Made by a program: the position numbers and the translations under genes. The notes beneath the pieces were generated by a model that was given only the letters and a program-made list of their open reading frames with translations, searched no databases and had not been told where the DNA came from. This document shows, in pieces, positions 24,988-37,145 of a stretch of DNA of 64,000 bases. The stretch's first letter is position 1, and every line of letters starts with the position of its first letter. Source of the DNA: Cordia subcordata (lineage: Eukaryota; Streptophyta; Magnoliopsida; Boraginales; Cordiaceae); NCBI GenBank assembly GCA_028554755.1, contig JAPTOF010000003.1, positions 5,293,501-5,357,500 of the forward strand, given 5' to 3'.

Positions 24988-25328
24988 TATTATATTTTCC
25001 CATATGAATACAAATTGATAATCTTTAACTCATCGCTCAACAAGATTTTTGTCCTTCTTGCTATTTATGCAAATTCTGTAATGTATTGAAAAATATTATG
25101 ATAATGATACACGGCTAAAATTCCTATATCTTATGAATAGCTATTATCTATACTATAGTATAAAGTAAAATATACTGTAATTTCATGCTGCCAAGTGACA
25201 ATTGTATGACAAACTTTTCATAATCACTTATTAATTTAATATGCCCATTTTTAGGTCATGTTTTATTTTCCATCATTTATTCAGTTCAATTCCTTTATTA
25301 AATAATTTAATTTAATTAACATTATACC

Positions 25329-25368
<40 letters not shown>

Positions 25369-25952
25369 ATTGTTTTAAGAACTATTAGTAAGATGCAAAA
25401 ATCCTATAGTATTAATATATCCAATCAGATATGTTGCTCTATGTGCATTGCACAAGTGTCGCACTATTTGTAATATATTTCTTGGTATCATGATATTGCA
25501 TCAATTTCATGGCAGCCTCCACTTAATCGACACTTGTCAGTTGAAATTCTTTGTGATGCGTGAAATAGGTTATTTAACAGCTTTAGAAAATTTTCTTCTT
25601 CTTTTTTCAAATTGTGATATGGATTATAATGAAGATATAAGATATAAATATATAAAAGTTAATATTAAATTTATGTATTTTATTTTTGGGACATGACAAC
25701 CTTTTCGGTACTTCCTAAATCTTTCATATATTTTATTTTTTTATCAATTTACATTAATTTTTATTTTATTTTTAATTGATAAATGTATATTATAACTGGA
25801 TAAAGAATTGTTGTTAAGTACTAATAGTCCTAAAATGTAGTTTAGATTAAATGAAATATGACTACAATAAATTAATAGTTTTTTCTCAATAGAACTAATT
25901 GACTTATTTTAAGAATTTGGCACCTTAAAATAGCTGAGTCATGAAGAAGGCT
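24988..25952. other. AT-rich intergenic DNA with a TA microsatellite
   Basis: Holds a (TA)n run at about 25338-25367 and an 82-codon plus-strand frame (25448-25696) without family signatures. No gene is supported. Confidence 0.5.
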
Positions 25953-25960
25953 AAGACAAC

Positions 25961-26371
25961 TAGAGGTGGCAAAACGGATTGAGACCCGCAGGTTGACCCG
26001 CCTAACTCGCTAAAAAAGAAGGTTAGGGTTGCAAATTTAATGACATGCTAGACAAACAGGTCAATCCCACCTAACCCGCTGAATTGGCGGGGTCGGGTTT
26101 GGTCAACCTGCGGGTGACCGACGAACTCGTCAAAATGACCTATTTGACCTGCCAATCTGCCAAAATGACCTGTGAACTCGCCTAACTAACCAAAATGACC
26201 CGTTAACCCACCAAAGCGCCTCGCCTAACCCACCAACCCATTAATATCAGCTTAGGATTTTATTATTACCTACCCGTTTGTTAAAAGGGTCAACTCGACC
26301 GGACCCATCAACTCATCAAACCCGTCATAAACAGGTTGAGTCGATCAGCGAGTACTTATTTACCAACTCTA
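25961..26371. mobile_element. hAT-type MITE with perfect 8-base duplication
   Basis: Starts TAGAGGTGGCAAAACGG and ends with the imperfect complement TTTACCAACTCTA. AAGACAAC is present immediately on both sides (25953-25960 and 26372-26379). The interior of 411 bases is rich in ACCCG/AACCCGCC motifs and encodes no transposase. Termini and duplication length fit the hAT superfamily and match the element at 9041. Confidence 0.85.
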
Positions 26372-26954
26372 AAGACAACAGTGTCAAACATGTTTGAAAA
26401 AGAAGAGAGAGAGAGAGAGAGCGCTCCAAATGATTACTAGTGTCAGTGATGCTTAATAGTAGTAGTGGCACTGCTGGCGTGGATGCTTTACTCTATAAAT
26501 GGATTTTTTTTTTTAAAGGTTAACCAAAGGAGAACCCCTTTCCCATCTGACCAGAGGCCCCTTAACCAGGCGGGAGGTTAATCGAGGGATGTGCATGAAT
26601 GACAGCCTGACCAGTTGAAACGCAAATACGTTGACAAGGAAACAAAGAAAAAAAGTTAATTGCGACGTATCGTGCGTGAGAGGGTTCCAAATGTTAGTGG
26701 GAATCGAGTGGCGGCGCGACAATGGTGACATGATGAGAAAAATCAAGTTTGGGGATCAACGAGTTAAGGAAAAAAGTTCGAATTTGAAAATTTTCTTTGG
26801 AGAAACGAATTAGGAATTGAAATTATTTTCTGAAATGATTCGTGGGACTTGACATCATGTTGATACAAGCACCTTTTTGAAAGATGAAAAAAAAGAAAAA
26901 GAAAAACTTTGATAGTTGTTCAAAATGTATATTAAGTATAGTAAATTCTTAAAT

Positions 26955-27210
26955 AAGTTTATTTTCTTAATAATTCCTGCATTATTGACTTTGTCACTTT
27001 TTCATTTTTTAACTTTTAAAATGAAACTTTTAGTTTTTAAACCTCTAAAAAGAACCTTTTTGAAGGATTAATGGTGTTTAATTTATCAAAGTTCAAGGAT
27101 TAACGATCTCCCATTTATTAAAGTTCAAAGATTAAAAAGTTTATTTTAAAAGTCAAGGGATTAAACTATAACAAAATTAATAGCACCAAGACTATTAGGG
27201 GAATAAACCC
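26955..27210. mobile_element. Mutator-type MITE with perfect 9-base duplication
   Basis: TTCTTAAAT occurs directly before (26946-26954) and after (27211-27219) a 256-base unit with inverted ends (AAGTTTATTTTCTTAATAAT on the left; GAATAAACCC on the right). Same family as the insertion in the promoter of subtilase 2 at 17264. The 9-base duplication is typical of Mutator-like transposition. Confidence 0.8.
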
Positions 27211-27228
27211 TTCTTAAATATTCTGGAA

Positions 27229-28960
27229 GAGTAAATAGCATATTACCCCCTTGAACTAAGGGAAAAGTGCACAACTGATCCCTAAACTTGTAAAACTACC
27301 TGATCACCCCATTTAATTTTTAAAAGGTAAGCTCATAAGTCCCTTGTTGTTAAGTTTCTGTTTGATTTAACAAAGAGTGTAGAGCACACGCCTCTCTAAG
27401 AGCATGATTTTATTTTTTCACCTAAAAATATAATTTTTGACCAAAATAACCTTATCTCTTTCACTCTTTCTTCATATTTTAAAAACACAACTCCATAAAC
27501 TTTAACCACTTGTCGGAGCTGTTTCCAACCACCAGTGCCGCTTCTCTCAAAATTTTTCTCTATACTCCACGGTTCAAAAAGCCACCCCTAAGGCTATCTC
27601 CAACAACTTTCCTATTTTTTTCCCTAAATTTAAGTGATTGGAGTCATTTTTTTATATTTTGGGATCCCCTATTTTTAATTCTATTCCAACAGCTCCCATA
27701 TTTTTTACCAAACATTCAGTTTAGGGAATCCCAATTTCAGTTTCACTCCAACAGCTCCCTTATTTTATAATGTTGTAGTCTTAAAGTTATGGGAATGGGG
27801 GATGGGATTTGGGGATTAAAAAAAACCCCTATATATAGGTGTTTTGTTTTAGGGTTGGGAAAAAATCTAAAATTTTGGGAATGAGATAGGAGAGCTGTTG
27901 AAACACTTTGCCATTAACAAAATTCCTAAATATGGAGATTTTAGGGGATTTGTTGGAATTAGTCTAACGAAGCAACCATTGCCGAGAGGCTACAATCTGA
28001 CTTCCCGATAAAGTTCTCCGACCACGAAAGGGCATGAATTGAAGCTCCGAATCATACACACTTGCACCTATTTGTATGCATATATTATCAGAAATATGGT
28101 AGACTTATGATGAACAATGGAAGTTCAATTAGTTATAAATGCAAATAAGTTAGTTTTTTGGACTTGAGAAACTATGCCAGAGCTTTGAAAGGATAACCTC
28201 TCTCTTTGCCTTACAACTTTTTTCCTTCATCATACCACAATGGCTGCCGCCTACAAAGCTTTGCCATCCTCACCTCCGGCCACCAAATGCAACACCAAAG
28301 CCACCAGTGCATTCTTCACACCGACGCGGTTCAAATGATAGCCTTAAATCAAAGCATAAAAGCTCCAAAGGCCGTTTGCCATTAAACCTACAAACTTTGA
28401 TTTCAAGCTTATCTTGGCATCTCCTCCGACCATGGCATGAGCCAGCAAAACCGCCACTCTGCTCATCTTTTTGTAACGACTCAAACAGTGCACTCACCGT
28501 TCAGCAAAGATTACTTCTGTGGCAACGCAATCTTCGCAATAGTCCTGCAAAGAAGAAACTTCTGGCCTAATGACGACGCCCTCCGTTACTCAGATCTAGT
28601 GTCGCTTCTTTTTTGCCATAACAAGGAAGCCGAAGAGGCGTGAAGAGAGTGAAGAAACGAGAAGAAAGTTGAGGAAGAAAGGTGAAGAAGAAGAGAAAAA
28701 CGGTTGGTGCAAAAAAGGGGGGGAAACCAACATTTTTTTAATTAAATTTAATTTTCCTTTTTGAATTAGAAACTCATTTTATGATAAGGGTATTGAAGTC
28801 ATTTTATAAATTCCATCAAATTTTTTAATGCCGTGATTAAAACGGGGTGATTGAATTTACTTTTCAAAATTAAAATGGGTGATCAGGTAATTTTACAAGT
28901 TTAAGGACCATTAGTGCACTTTTGCCCAAGTCTAGAGGGTGGCAATATACTATCTACTCT
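27229..28960. mobile_element. Long-terminal-inverted-repeat element, about 1.7 kb, with nested MITE
   Basis: Left end GAGTAAATAGCATATTACC and right end (reverse complement GAGTAGATAGTATATTGCC) pair over at least 110 bases, including AAAAGTGCAC and ACTTGTAAAA(C/T)TACCTGATCA. The inner part at about 28180-28700 is GC-richer and gene-like in composition but decodes to nothing recognisable. A Tourist-like MITE (27592-27964) is nested inside. The paralogous intergenic copy near 40.4 kb lacks the element. Flanks show only a possible decayed duplication. Probably a Mutator-like non-autonomous element that may have captured host DNA. Confidence 0.65.
27592..27964. mobile_element. Second Tourist-like MITE family, copy A
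   Basis: Ends GGCTATCTCCAACAACTT and TTGTTGGAATTAGTC form an inverted repeat. TAA lies on both sides (27589-27591, 27965-27967). The 373-base interior includes CCTAAATTTAAGTGATTGGA, shared with copy B at 38359. Confidence 0.75.
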
Positions 28961-30260
28961 ATCATGAAATAACTAATAAGTAGCAGATTGTATTATTCTT
29001 TTTAAACATTTGATAAAATTATCAGTGAGGTCAATCGGTTGCCAAATGGACTCTCATTCATCCTAGTTTTTAACGTAGATTTCAGGGGAATTAGTGGATG
29101 TGTACATCCATCATGTGATAATCTATGTTGTTTTTCTGCCATTGCCATGAAAAATAAAAGTAAAGAAGGGTATATATCTTCCTAATAAGGCCAATGCAAC
29201 TACAATTAGTATTTAATTATTAATTTGAGAGATTTTTTATTTTGCAATTAGAGTTACTTGTCTAGATTAACTATTCACTAAAATTTGTGTATTTCTCAAG
29301 TATATATATGTATTTTCCTTTCTTAAAATTTTTAAGATTCATGCTTGATCTGTTATAAGCTTACTATAAGATGCTTTTTTATATATAAACGTATAATTTG
29401 GTTTAAGTTTTCAGAAGATATTTGTGATCAATAACATGTCTAATTTATAGTTGTAAGAAATAAGATAAAATGGATTGTCTATATCTTATAGCATTAAAAG
29501 TACAGTTTATCTTAAATTTTCATAAAATGCTTATGATAAGATCTCTTATATCTTATAAGATAAAAAAGTAAACAATAAATGTTGCATCATTCACTTTAAT
29601 AAGATAGACATCTAATAATAAGCTTATTCCGAGCACAATATCAATTGTCTCATGTACTTATTCGTGTTTTCTCTATTCCAACTAATGTAGATTTTTACAC
29701 CTTTATATAGCCATCATCTTTTTGTTAAATTAATAAAGTTCTTCACTATATATGTTATTTTCGTTCTTTTTTTTTAATTTTTAATTGGGTTTTTTTGTTT
29801 ACAAACCCCCTGTGTTCATGCCCAATGAAACCGTTAGCCCCTACATTCACAAAATAGTAAAAGAGACCCCTGTGACTATTCAAAGTTTGAATACTTGCCC
29901 CAAAAACTAATTTTTCTGTTAATTCATTAACAAATTTTGTAAAATGTCCATCTTGCTCTTATCATATTATAATAAAATGCCAATTTTGCATTTATTTTAT
30001 TTAAAATTAAAAATTAAAAAAAAATCGTCTTCTCTATCAACTCCCCTCCCCTTGCTACCACTGCAACCCCCTTCCACAAGCCCTACCCCATTCCATCAAC
30101 CCCTACTCCCGCTGCCACCCCTACCTCACCCCTACCCTACTGCCACCACTCTTACACCCTATCACTTCTAGTATCGCCGCCCCAACCATCCCCATCACTT
30201 TCACCGCCACCACCTCTAATCCTCTTCAAACATAATTGAAGTTCTCTACATATGTAAGCT
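28961..30260. other. Intergenic DNA, partly a duplicate of 40.4-40.65 kb
   Basis: 29000-29160 closely matches 40440-40600 (both include TTGTATTATTCTTT and TCAGTGAGGTCAAT-like blocks), a piece of a duplicated intergenic segment. From 29800 there is a relic rich in CCCCTGTG motifs like the outer arms of the long-inverted-repeat elements. At 30030-30220 there is a C-rich low-complexity stretch. No gene is supported. Confidence 0.5.
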
Positions 30261-30265
30261 TGAGC

Positions 30266-30698
30266 TGTTGGAAAATTTCTCTTTAAAGTGAGCTACCGTT
30301 AATTATTTTTTGTTTTATAAAATAGGCTGAATATCTGGTTCACAAGTTGGGCTTTGTGATCATATTGGTTTTAGCCCACCTCATAAATTCATACGGTTCT
30401 TTTGTGCGTAGACCCATATATTCTGATAAATCCTTTTTATGGGTAGGACTGTCAGAATTTATTATAAATAGGGCCAGATCCCCTCTCCTACTCTTAACCT
30501 AACAGTTGTTCCTATAAGCATCTGTTAATATTGATTGAAGTAGGGAGAGGAAGATCTAAGCCTAAACTGGGTGACAGTTATTTCTTTAACAACATTCTTT
30601 GACAATAATAGCTCAAACAGGTATGTGTTTCCACTATCAATTATGTCTTTGAATTTTATATTGTAAATTCATGTATACGATCTTATATTGCGCTTACA
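30266..30698 (+). repeat. 5' LTR of the Ty1-copia element
   Basis: 433 bases beginning TGTTGGAAAA and ending GCTTACA. It contains TATAAATAGGG as a likely promoter core. Aligns along its full length with 37146-37579. Confidence 0.85.
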
Positions 30699-30700
30699 TG

Positions 30701-30713
30701 TGGTATCAGAGCC
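30701..30713 (+). other. Primer-binding site for initiator-Met tRNA
   Basis: TGGTATCAGAGCC, the classic plant copia site complementary to the 3' end of initiator tRNA-Met, two bases after the left LTR. The same motif is found at 48054. Confidence 0.85.
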
Positions 30714-31270
30714 ACTTATACATGGATTTACATGTATTTTTTTTAAGAAAATTTGGAATACTTATTTGAGCATACAGACTACAAAAGTTGTTGATGATTG
30801 TTTTATATTCTTATTAAATTTTATTTCATAAAATTGATTGAGTGCTTTCGTAGAACTCTCTTTGGTCGTTCTAGATTTATGATCTATTTTAATTTTTTGA
30901 GTTTTTTCCACTGAATTATTTAGAGAAAGCCAACCGCCACTCATATCAAGAAAATATCCATTTTTTTAAAATAAAAAAGGGAATATTCATGATTTGATTT
31001 GTGTTTTTGAAGACCCATGTTTTGGTCATGTGTTTTAAATTTTTGTGATTTTCTTTATTTTTAATAAAATAAATAAAAACGTATTTGCATAATCCAGCAA
31101 AGAATTCAACTTTTTCTGGTGAAATTGATGTTGAATTTGAATTTCTAGGTGAAAAAGATTAGGATTAGATTATTTGATTACAAAAATCGAATTAGATTCG
31201 AGGTTTTTATGACATGGGCTTTAGTTTTGGGTCTAAACATACTCTGCATTAGCCTGTTTTAGAGGTAGAA

Positions 31271-31615
31271 GGGCCATGTTTGGTAAATAAGACTTTGGGG
31301 TAATTAAACTTTACAATTAATAAGCATAACCAAACAGAATCTTATTTAAATTGGTAAGGGGTGTGTTTGGCAAATAGTCCTTTTGGAATACTTAAACTTT
31401 TGTTATATATAAGCGCAACCAAACAAGGCCCTTGTGTTTTAAGCTAGAAAGGGCTACGTTTGGCAAAACTTAATTTCTTTAACTTTTTGGTCCTTGGATT
31501 ATTTGCATAACCAAACAGAGCCCTTATTTTTAAGTTGGGAAGGTTATGTTTGGCTAAAGGTTTTTCTTACCAAAGACATAGCATTGCATATTTTATATTT
31601 ACCAAACAATGCCTT
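31271..31615. repeat. Array of four palindromic units of about 90 bases
   Basis: GTTTGG occurs at 31278, 31365, 31458 and 31548 and its inverse ACCAAAC ends each unit, at about 31328, 31417, 31508 and 31600. Outer motifs GGGCTACGTTTGGCAAA and AACCAAACAGAGCCC pair within a unit. Each unit could fold into a hairpin. It lies in the leader of the copia element. Confidence 0.65.
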
Positions 31616-33012
31616 TACTACTATGGAATTAAATTTAATTTAAAATGTTAAATTTTTGTATATATATATATATATATATATATATTAGTCTTTTGAGAGG
31701 GAAAAAAAAACCATCATGGTTGAGTTTTTTTTTCTTTTGGTCATCCATTATTATATAAATAAATATATATACATATGATATATGTATTTTGGGCTCATTA
31801 AAATAATAATAATTATTATTTATTATTATTATTATTAGTTTCATTTTTTTTTAATTCTCAGTTTGATTGTATATTGGCAAACTAAAATATTTTGTTATGC
31901 CCTAAGATACGTCACTAATGGTGACATGTTCTTGCAATGGATATTTTATAATTATTGCTTACGTCTTACTCCTTTTAAAGTATTAAACTAATTAATATAT
32001 CATTAATTGACATACTATAACGAGTCCTTAGGGCACTTTTAAGTGCAATGCCATCATTTATTTGCTTTTGCAAATGTAATAGAATTCTATTGCTAAGGGA
32101 GTTGTCATTGGATCAAGTTAATATTTGGTTTTGGCACCAGTAACAATTGTTTTAGCTTTGTTATGAAAATAAATTTAATTAAACACTGAAATTTTATGTT
32201 TTTCTCTATTGCAATTTCTATGTTTTATAAATAAAGATTTGATCTACAAGTTTTCTTTAGTCTCTGAATTTAATGAAAATATTTATTTTCTTTATTCAAT
32301 TTGAAATTTTATATATCTCTATTACCAGATTATTCATATGTGCTCGTGAAATTTGTTGAAGAATGCAATTTTAAATTGATTACATAAACATGGCATATTG
32401 AATTGTTTCACATTGTGTGGTTAATCGCATACATAGCATTTTGTGATCAAAGTTAAGCATTAATTTTTCTCAATGAGTTAATAGCATAGATTTAAGTAGG
32501 CAAATTCACAAAGTGATTTGCTCAATTAAATCTATGGCTTTTCTCGTTTTGTTTAGGAAACTACCATGATAAAGTACGCAATGTTCTCCCAAAGGAGATC
32601 ATTATATGGCTTTAGTCCGGTAGCATAAACGTAAAGTATAGACCAAGATTACAATGCTGTTAGGGAGTTCAATTGCCTAAAGGTGGTTGACTTTTCTTTC
32701 AGTGGGGTGATCTTATATGTATTACTTTATGTTAAAAGAGCGCCTATTTACATGTTGAATTATTTGCCCAAAGGCAGATATGACAACGATATGCTTGGAC
32801 TCTTTTATTTATAATGCTTACTCTTGTAATATAGTATGTATGCATAATGTTTATTAATATTGCATTCTTTTCTTGGATTGTTTCATTTACTTTGAACAGT
32901 CATTACTTAGATGTCTTGAATAGATAAAACCATTATGAAATGAAAGCAAATATTGGGTTTTATCTGAGTATAGTCAATACTGACTTGAACATTTAATGCA
33001 CATGCCGCTTTG

Positions 33013-33134
33013 GTTGATAAAAATGGTGATAAAGAAAGGGTAATATAATTGGCAATAGGAGAGGTCTAACTATGTTGATAAAAATGGTGATAAAGAAAGG
33101 GTAATATAATTGGCAATAGGAGAGGTCTAACTAT
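33013..33134. repeat. Exact tandem duplication, 61-base unit
   Basis: Two copies of a 61-base unit beginning GTTGATAAAAATGGTGATAA lie head to tail (33013-33073, 33074-33134) with no difference noticed. A recent slippage or unequal-exchange event inside the copia gag region. Confidence 0.85.
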
Positions 33135-33620
33135 CTTGCTTAATGACTATTAAGAGACCATAACTGAGTATTTATTGAATGGCTTGTCTTGAACTAAGAA
33201 TGTAAAAGAACTCTTAATAGCTATATGAGAGAAATACCAAGGAATCTTAGAATATCGATGACCAAAAATTACCCATTATGTTATTGAGGAAAACAAAATT
33301 AAGGGTAGAAACCTAAAAGTTGTATATTTTGTTTCCAATTTTAAGCCCTATTTTTATAGCGTTAGTACTTCGAATTCTAAGGGTCATGTTACTAAGAGAT
33401 GTCATAGTTTTAAAAAGGGTGGTAAAGGTCAGATCTAGATCGTAGATTAAAATCATAATGTAAGAAGTCTCAAATCTGCTTTCGCTAAGTTTGACAATAA
33501 CTCTTATTTTTGTAAGCAAAGGTTATAAAAGAGCTCATTGCCCAAGTTCAATTTTGGTTAAACAAAGAGAAAATAGATGAGGGGCAAGTGGATTAGAGTC
33601 TTACATCAGAACCATTAGTC
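33100..33620 (+). pseudogene. Copia gag remnant with zinc-knuckle trace
   Basis: Around 33375-33410 one frame reads NSKGHVTKRCHSFKKGGK, the second half of a CCHC zinc knuckle (G-H-x4-C) as in Ty1-copia gag. The first two cysteines are lost. Stops occur in all frames. Confidence 0.6.
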
Positions 33621-33779
33621 TGTATTTAAACGACCAAGTACAATTGTTTTTCAATTCCAGAATTGTTGGTGAATGTGTTTTATCAAATAGTTTATACCAA
33701 TTGTGTTTATTCCTAGGAAGTTCTCGTGACTCTTTTCATATAGAAAATTTTGCTTCTAAAAGGAGTTTAAGTAAAGAAA

Positions 33780-34480
33780 TTTTTTTCTTTGCTATGGCAT
33801 AAAAGGTTAGGTCATATTTCTGGAGAAAGAGTTGAAAACTCATTAACAGTGAGATTTTACCTTTTCTAAATTTTTGATGAACTTGAAACTTATAATAGGT
33901 GTATAAGGGGTAAACGCACTAAAGTTAAAAGAAATATGCTACCCACTGGTTTGCCTTTTAGAAGTGATAAACATAGATACTACTGGACCTGTTTTGGTTA
34001 TATTGTGTGGTAATAAATATTTTATTACATTCATTGATGATTTTTCTCGTTATAGATACCTCTATCTAATTAAAGAAAAATCTGACGCTATTGAGAAATT
34101 TAAAAATTTTAAGAAAAGTAGAAAAACAATTTGGGAAGGTTATTAAAATTGTTGGATCTGACAAAAGAGGTAAATACTGTGGCAGGTTTGGATCTCTAGA
34201 CAACATATAGGGTTATTCACCAAGTACTTATAAAATTATGGGATTATTGCCTAATATACTATGTGTAGTATGGCTGAGTAAAATGGTGTGATCAAAAGGT
34301 GAAAATACACCTTTACGGATATGATAAGAAGCATGATGAGTGTTACTGTCCTATTAGAGTACCTTTATAGTGAAGCCATTAAAATTTTTTGTTAGATACT
34401 TAACCATGTTCTCAACAAGTTTGTCCCTAAGGCTCATTTTTCGAATTTTGGTTAGGGAGAAAACCCAGTTTGACCGATTT
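33780..34480 (+). pseudogene. Copia gag-pre-integrase and integrase remnant
   Basis: LLWHKRLGHIS near 33790-33830 is the gag-pre-integrase signature. A frame at 33964-34146 reads YFITFIDDFSRYRYLYLI, the integrase core region with conserved Asp. DMIRSMMS-like text follows near 34320. Frame changes and stops interrupt it repeatedly. Confidence 0.75.
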
Positions 34481-34959
34481 TCGATTTGGGATTGTCCTAC
34501 TTAGGTAAGGTTTTTCAAATAAGAAACCACTGACCTTAAAACTATTCATTGTTTCATTGGGCATTTGACTCATTTTAATGATATAAGTTTTATTCTCCTA
34601 TATGTGTTTCTAAGATTGTTAAATCTCAAATGCCCAAATTCTTATAATTGGATGTTGGTAATGTTGTATGTTTCAACCTACTATTGAGGATAATGATAGA
34701 GAAATTGTCTCATTTCCATTACTAATAAATAGTCAGGCTGGTACTCTACGCACATTGAGAGACAAGATATTACCCCTATAATAAATGATGATGTTACAGC
34801 TAATGACAATCTACATGTTGAGATCTCACAACCTTATGATTTAATGATGAACAACATTTAAAAGGTCTATTAGAAAAAGAAGACATTTCATCTATAATGA
34901 TTATCGCATTTACTTGAATGCTATAAAAAATGAGATGCAACCTATGATGAAAATAAATT

Positions 34960-35560
34960 TGGGAACTTGTTGATCTTCTTAAAGGAGATAATCTTATTGG
35001 TTGCAAATGGGTCTTTAAGACCAAGAGAGATCTCATAAAGAAGATTGAGAGGCCAAAGGTGAGATTAGTTACAAAAGGTTATACCCAAAGAAAATGTATA
35101 GATTACAATGAAATCTTTTTCACATGTTTCTATAAAATATTCTTTGAGCTATTAATGGCTCATATAGATGTGAAAATAGTTTTGTTCAATAGTGATATAT
35201 ATCTATAAGTTTATATGAAATAGCCTAAAGGTTTACTATTACTGGTAAGGATAATATGGCTTGTAGACTTAGAAAAATCATTTATGGTTTTGAATCACGC
35301 CTCAAAGTAATGAATATTTGAAGTTTGATGAAATAGTAACTTCTTATTATTTTGAGGAAAATAGAGTTGATCCATGTATATATTTCTAGATCAGTAGGAG
35401 TAAATTTGTCTTTCTAATATTGCATGTTGATGATATTTTGCTAGCTATATATGACTTGGGTGTGCTCCATGAGACTAAACAATATTTTACTTAAGGCTTT
35501 CGATATGAAAGATTTTGAGGATGCTTCTTTTGTTCATGGGATTATGTTTTGTTGAATAAG
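34960..35560 (+). pseudogene. Copia reverse-transcriptase remnant
   Basis: GCKWVFKTKRD near 35000 and the active-site segment LHVDDILLA near 35425 identify a Ty1-copia reverse transcriptase. The usual Tyr of YVDD is His here. Numerous stops and frame changes. Confidence 0.75.
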
Positions 35561-35959
35561 TCTCCTAGATTTTTTAAATATTTTACGAAATCTTACATTG
35601 ATTGAGTTTTCAGAATTTTTTTTTGGTGTAAAGGATTGTAAGTCTTGTGTGCATTTATTGTAAAAGGTGATCAACTCAAATTGAAACAATATCCTTAAAA
35701 TGATATAGAGAGGGATTCTATGAAAGATATACCTTGTGCTAGTGCTATTGAGAGCCTGTTGTATGATCTGGTTTGCGCTAGACTTGATATCACTTTTTTG
35801 ATAAGAGTTTTGGTTGATAATAAATCCTAAAATGGATTATTGGGTTGGTGCTAATTAGATAATAAAATACCTACAAAAACAAAAAATTATACGCTTGTTT
35901 GCTATAAAGTAGATTATCTAAAGTTGGTTGGATATTTTAACTCTAACTATGTTGGATAC

Positions 35960-36394
35960 TCAAATGATTGAAAATTACTTTTGGGTATATCTTTGTGTTA
36001 GCTGGAGAGCCATGTCTTGGAAAAGTGCAACATAACAGTTTAATGCCTTTTCAACTATATGAATTTGTGGCTTGTTATGATGCCTTATCTCCTGCTATAT
36101 GTTTTAAGAATATGATATCTAGTTTTGAGAATTATAAATTCTGTTACTAGATCTATTAAGATCCATTGTGATAATAAAGTTGTTGCTTTATTCTCAAAGA
36201 ATAATAAGAAAATTAAAGCTTGCAAGTATATAGATATCAAGTTCTTGGTAGTCAGAGACTTTGTCAAAAATGATGGCATTCATATAGAACGAATTGCTAG
36301 TGATGACATATTAATTGACTGCTCATCCAAAGGTCTTTCACTTCTGATTTTTGTGAAACATGTTAGGAATATGAGTATTTTACAATCTTTTTGA
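35960..36394 (+). pseudogene. Copia RNase H remnant
   Basis: IKIHCDNKVVALFSKN and IDIKFLVVRDFVKN (36125-36300) correspond to the RNase H end of copia polyproteins, followed by a stop at 36392. The frame upstream is broken. Confidence 0.7.
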
Positions 36395-37145
36395 TGCTAT
36401 TGTCTAGTGGGAGCTTTATATCATCATGTACTGTTGGATGTTCCTATTATTTTATGTTTTGCTTTGCACATTAGTGCATTCGTACAATAGCATGTTGTTT
36501 TATGGTTTATAATATAATTGTATATTGTGATTACTCATATTCATATTTTGTTGAGGATCTTATGTTTGGTGTCCATTGCGATAAGATCTCCTATTGAGTT
36601 TAATATCTCCATAAGGACACATTTTGGTTGGAGATATGTATTCTTACCTTTGGCATATTGATCGCCGTTTTGTGAGGTTGAGAATAATTTATCCTCTGGC
36701 CTGTTGAATGCCATTTTGTGAGGATATGTGTTCTTTCCTCTAGCATATTGAACGTTATTTTATGAGGATAAAAATAATAAATTTCTCTTGCTTTAAAATG
36801 CCGATCTTGGAGAAACATGTGGAGGACTGACAAAGAAATAGCACATTTTGATCATATATTGGTGCTAGTTTCTCACTACGCTGTCGTATGTTTGGTCCAT
36901 GACGATAAGGTTGGATGACATTTGTGACTATGGAAAGTCTTGTGTCAATAAGGAACACTATGACTGCCATGATTCAATGTTTGACAATATTGTTGGTCCA
37001 GATATGCGCTAGAGATGTAATCTTGTGAATCAGAATATTTTAAAAAATTGTGGCCACATTTTGTTTCCTATTCAGCCTAATAAATAATTTTCTTAAAATT
37101 TTTTGAAAAATCAATAAAATAATTAACGTTGCCCAAATAGGAGAT

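Noticed and set aside
28270..28643. Overlapping frames of 68-87 codons on both strands
   Set aside because: Located in the cargo of the long-inverted-repeat element; several frames are open at once because of GC content, and none shows a known motif.
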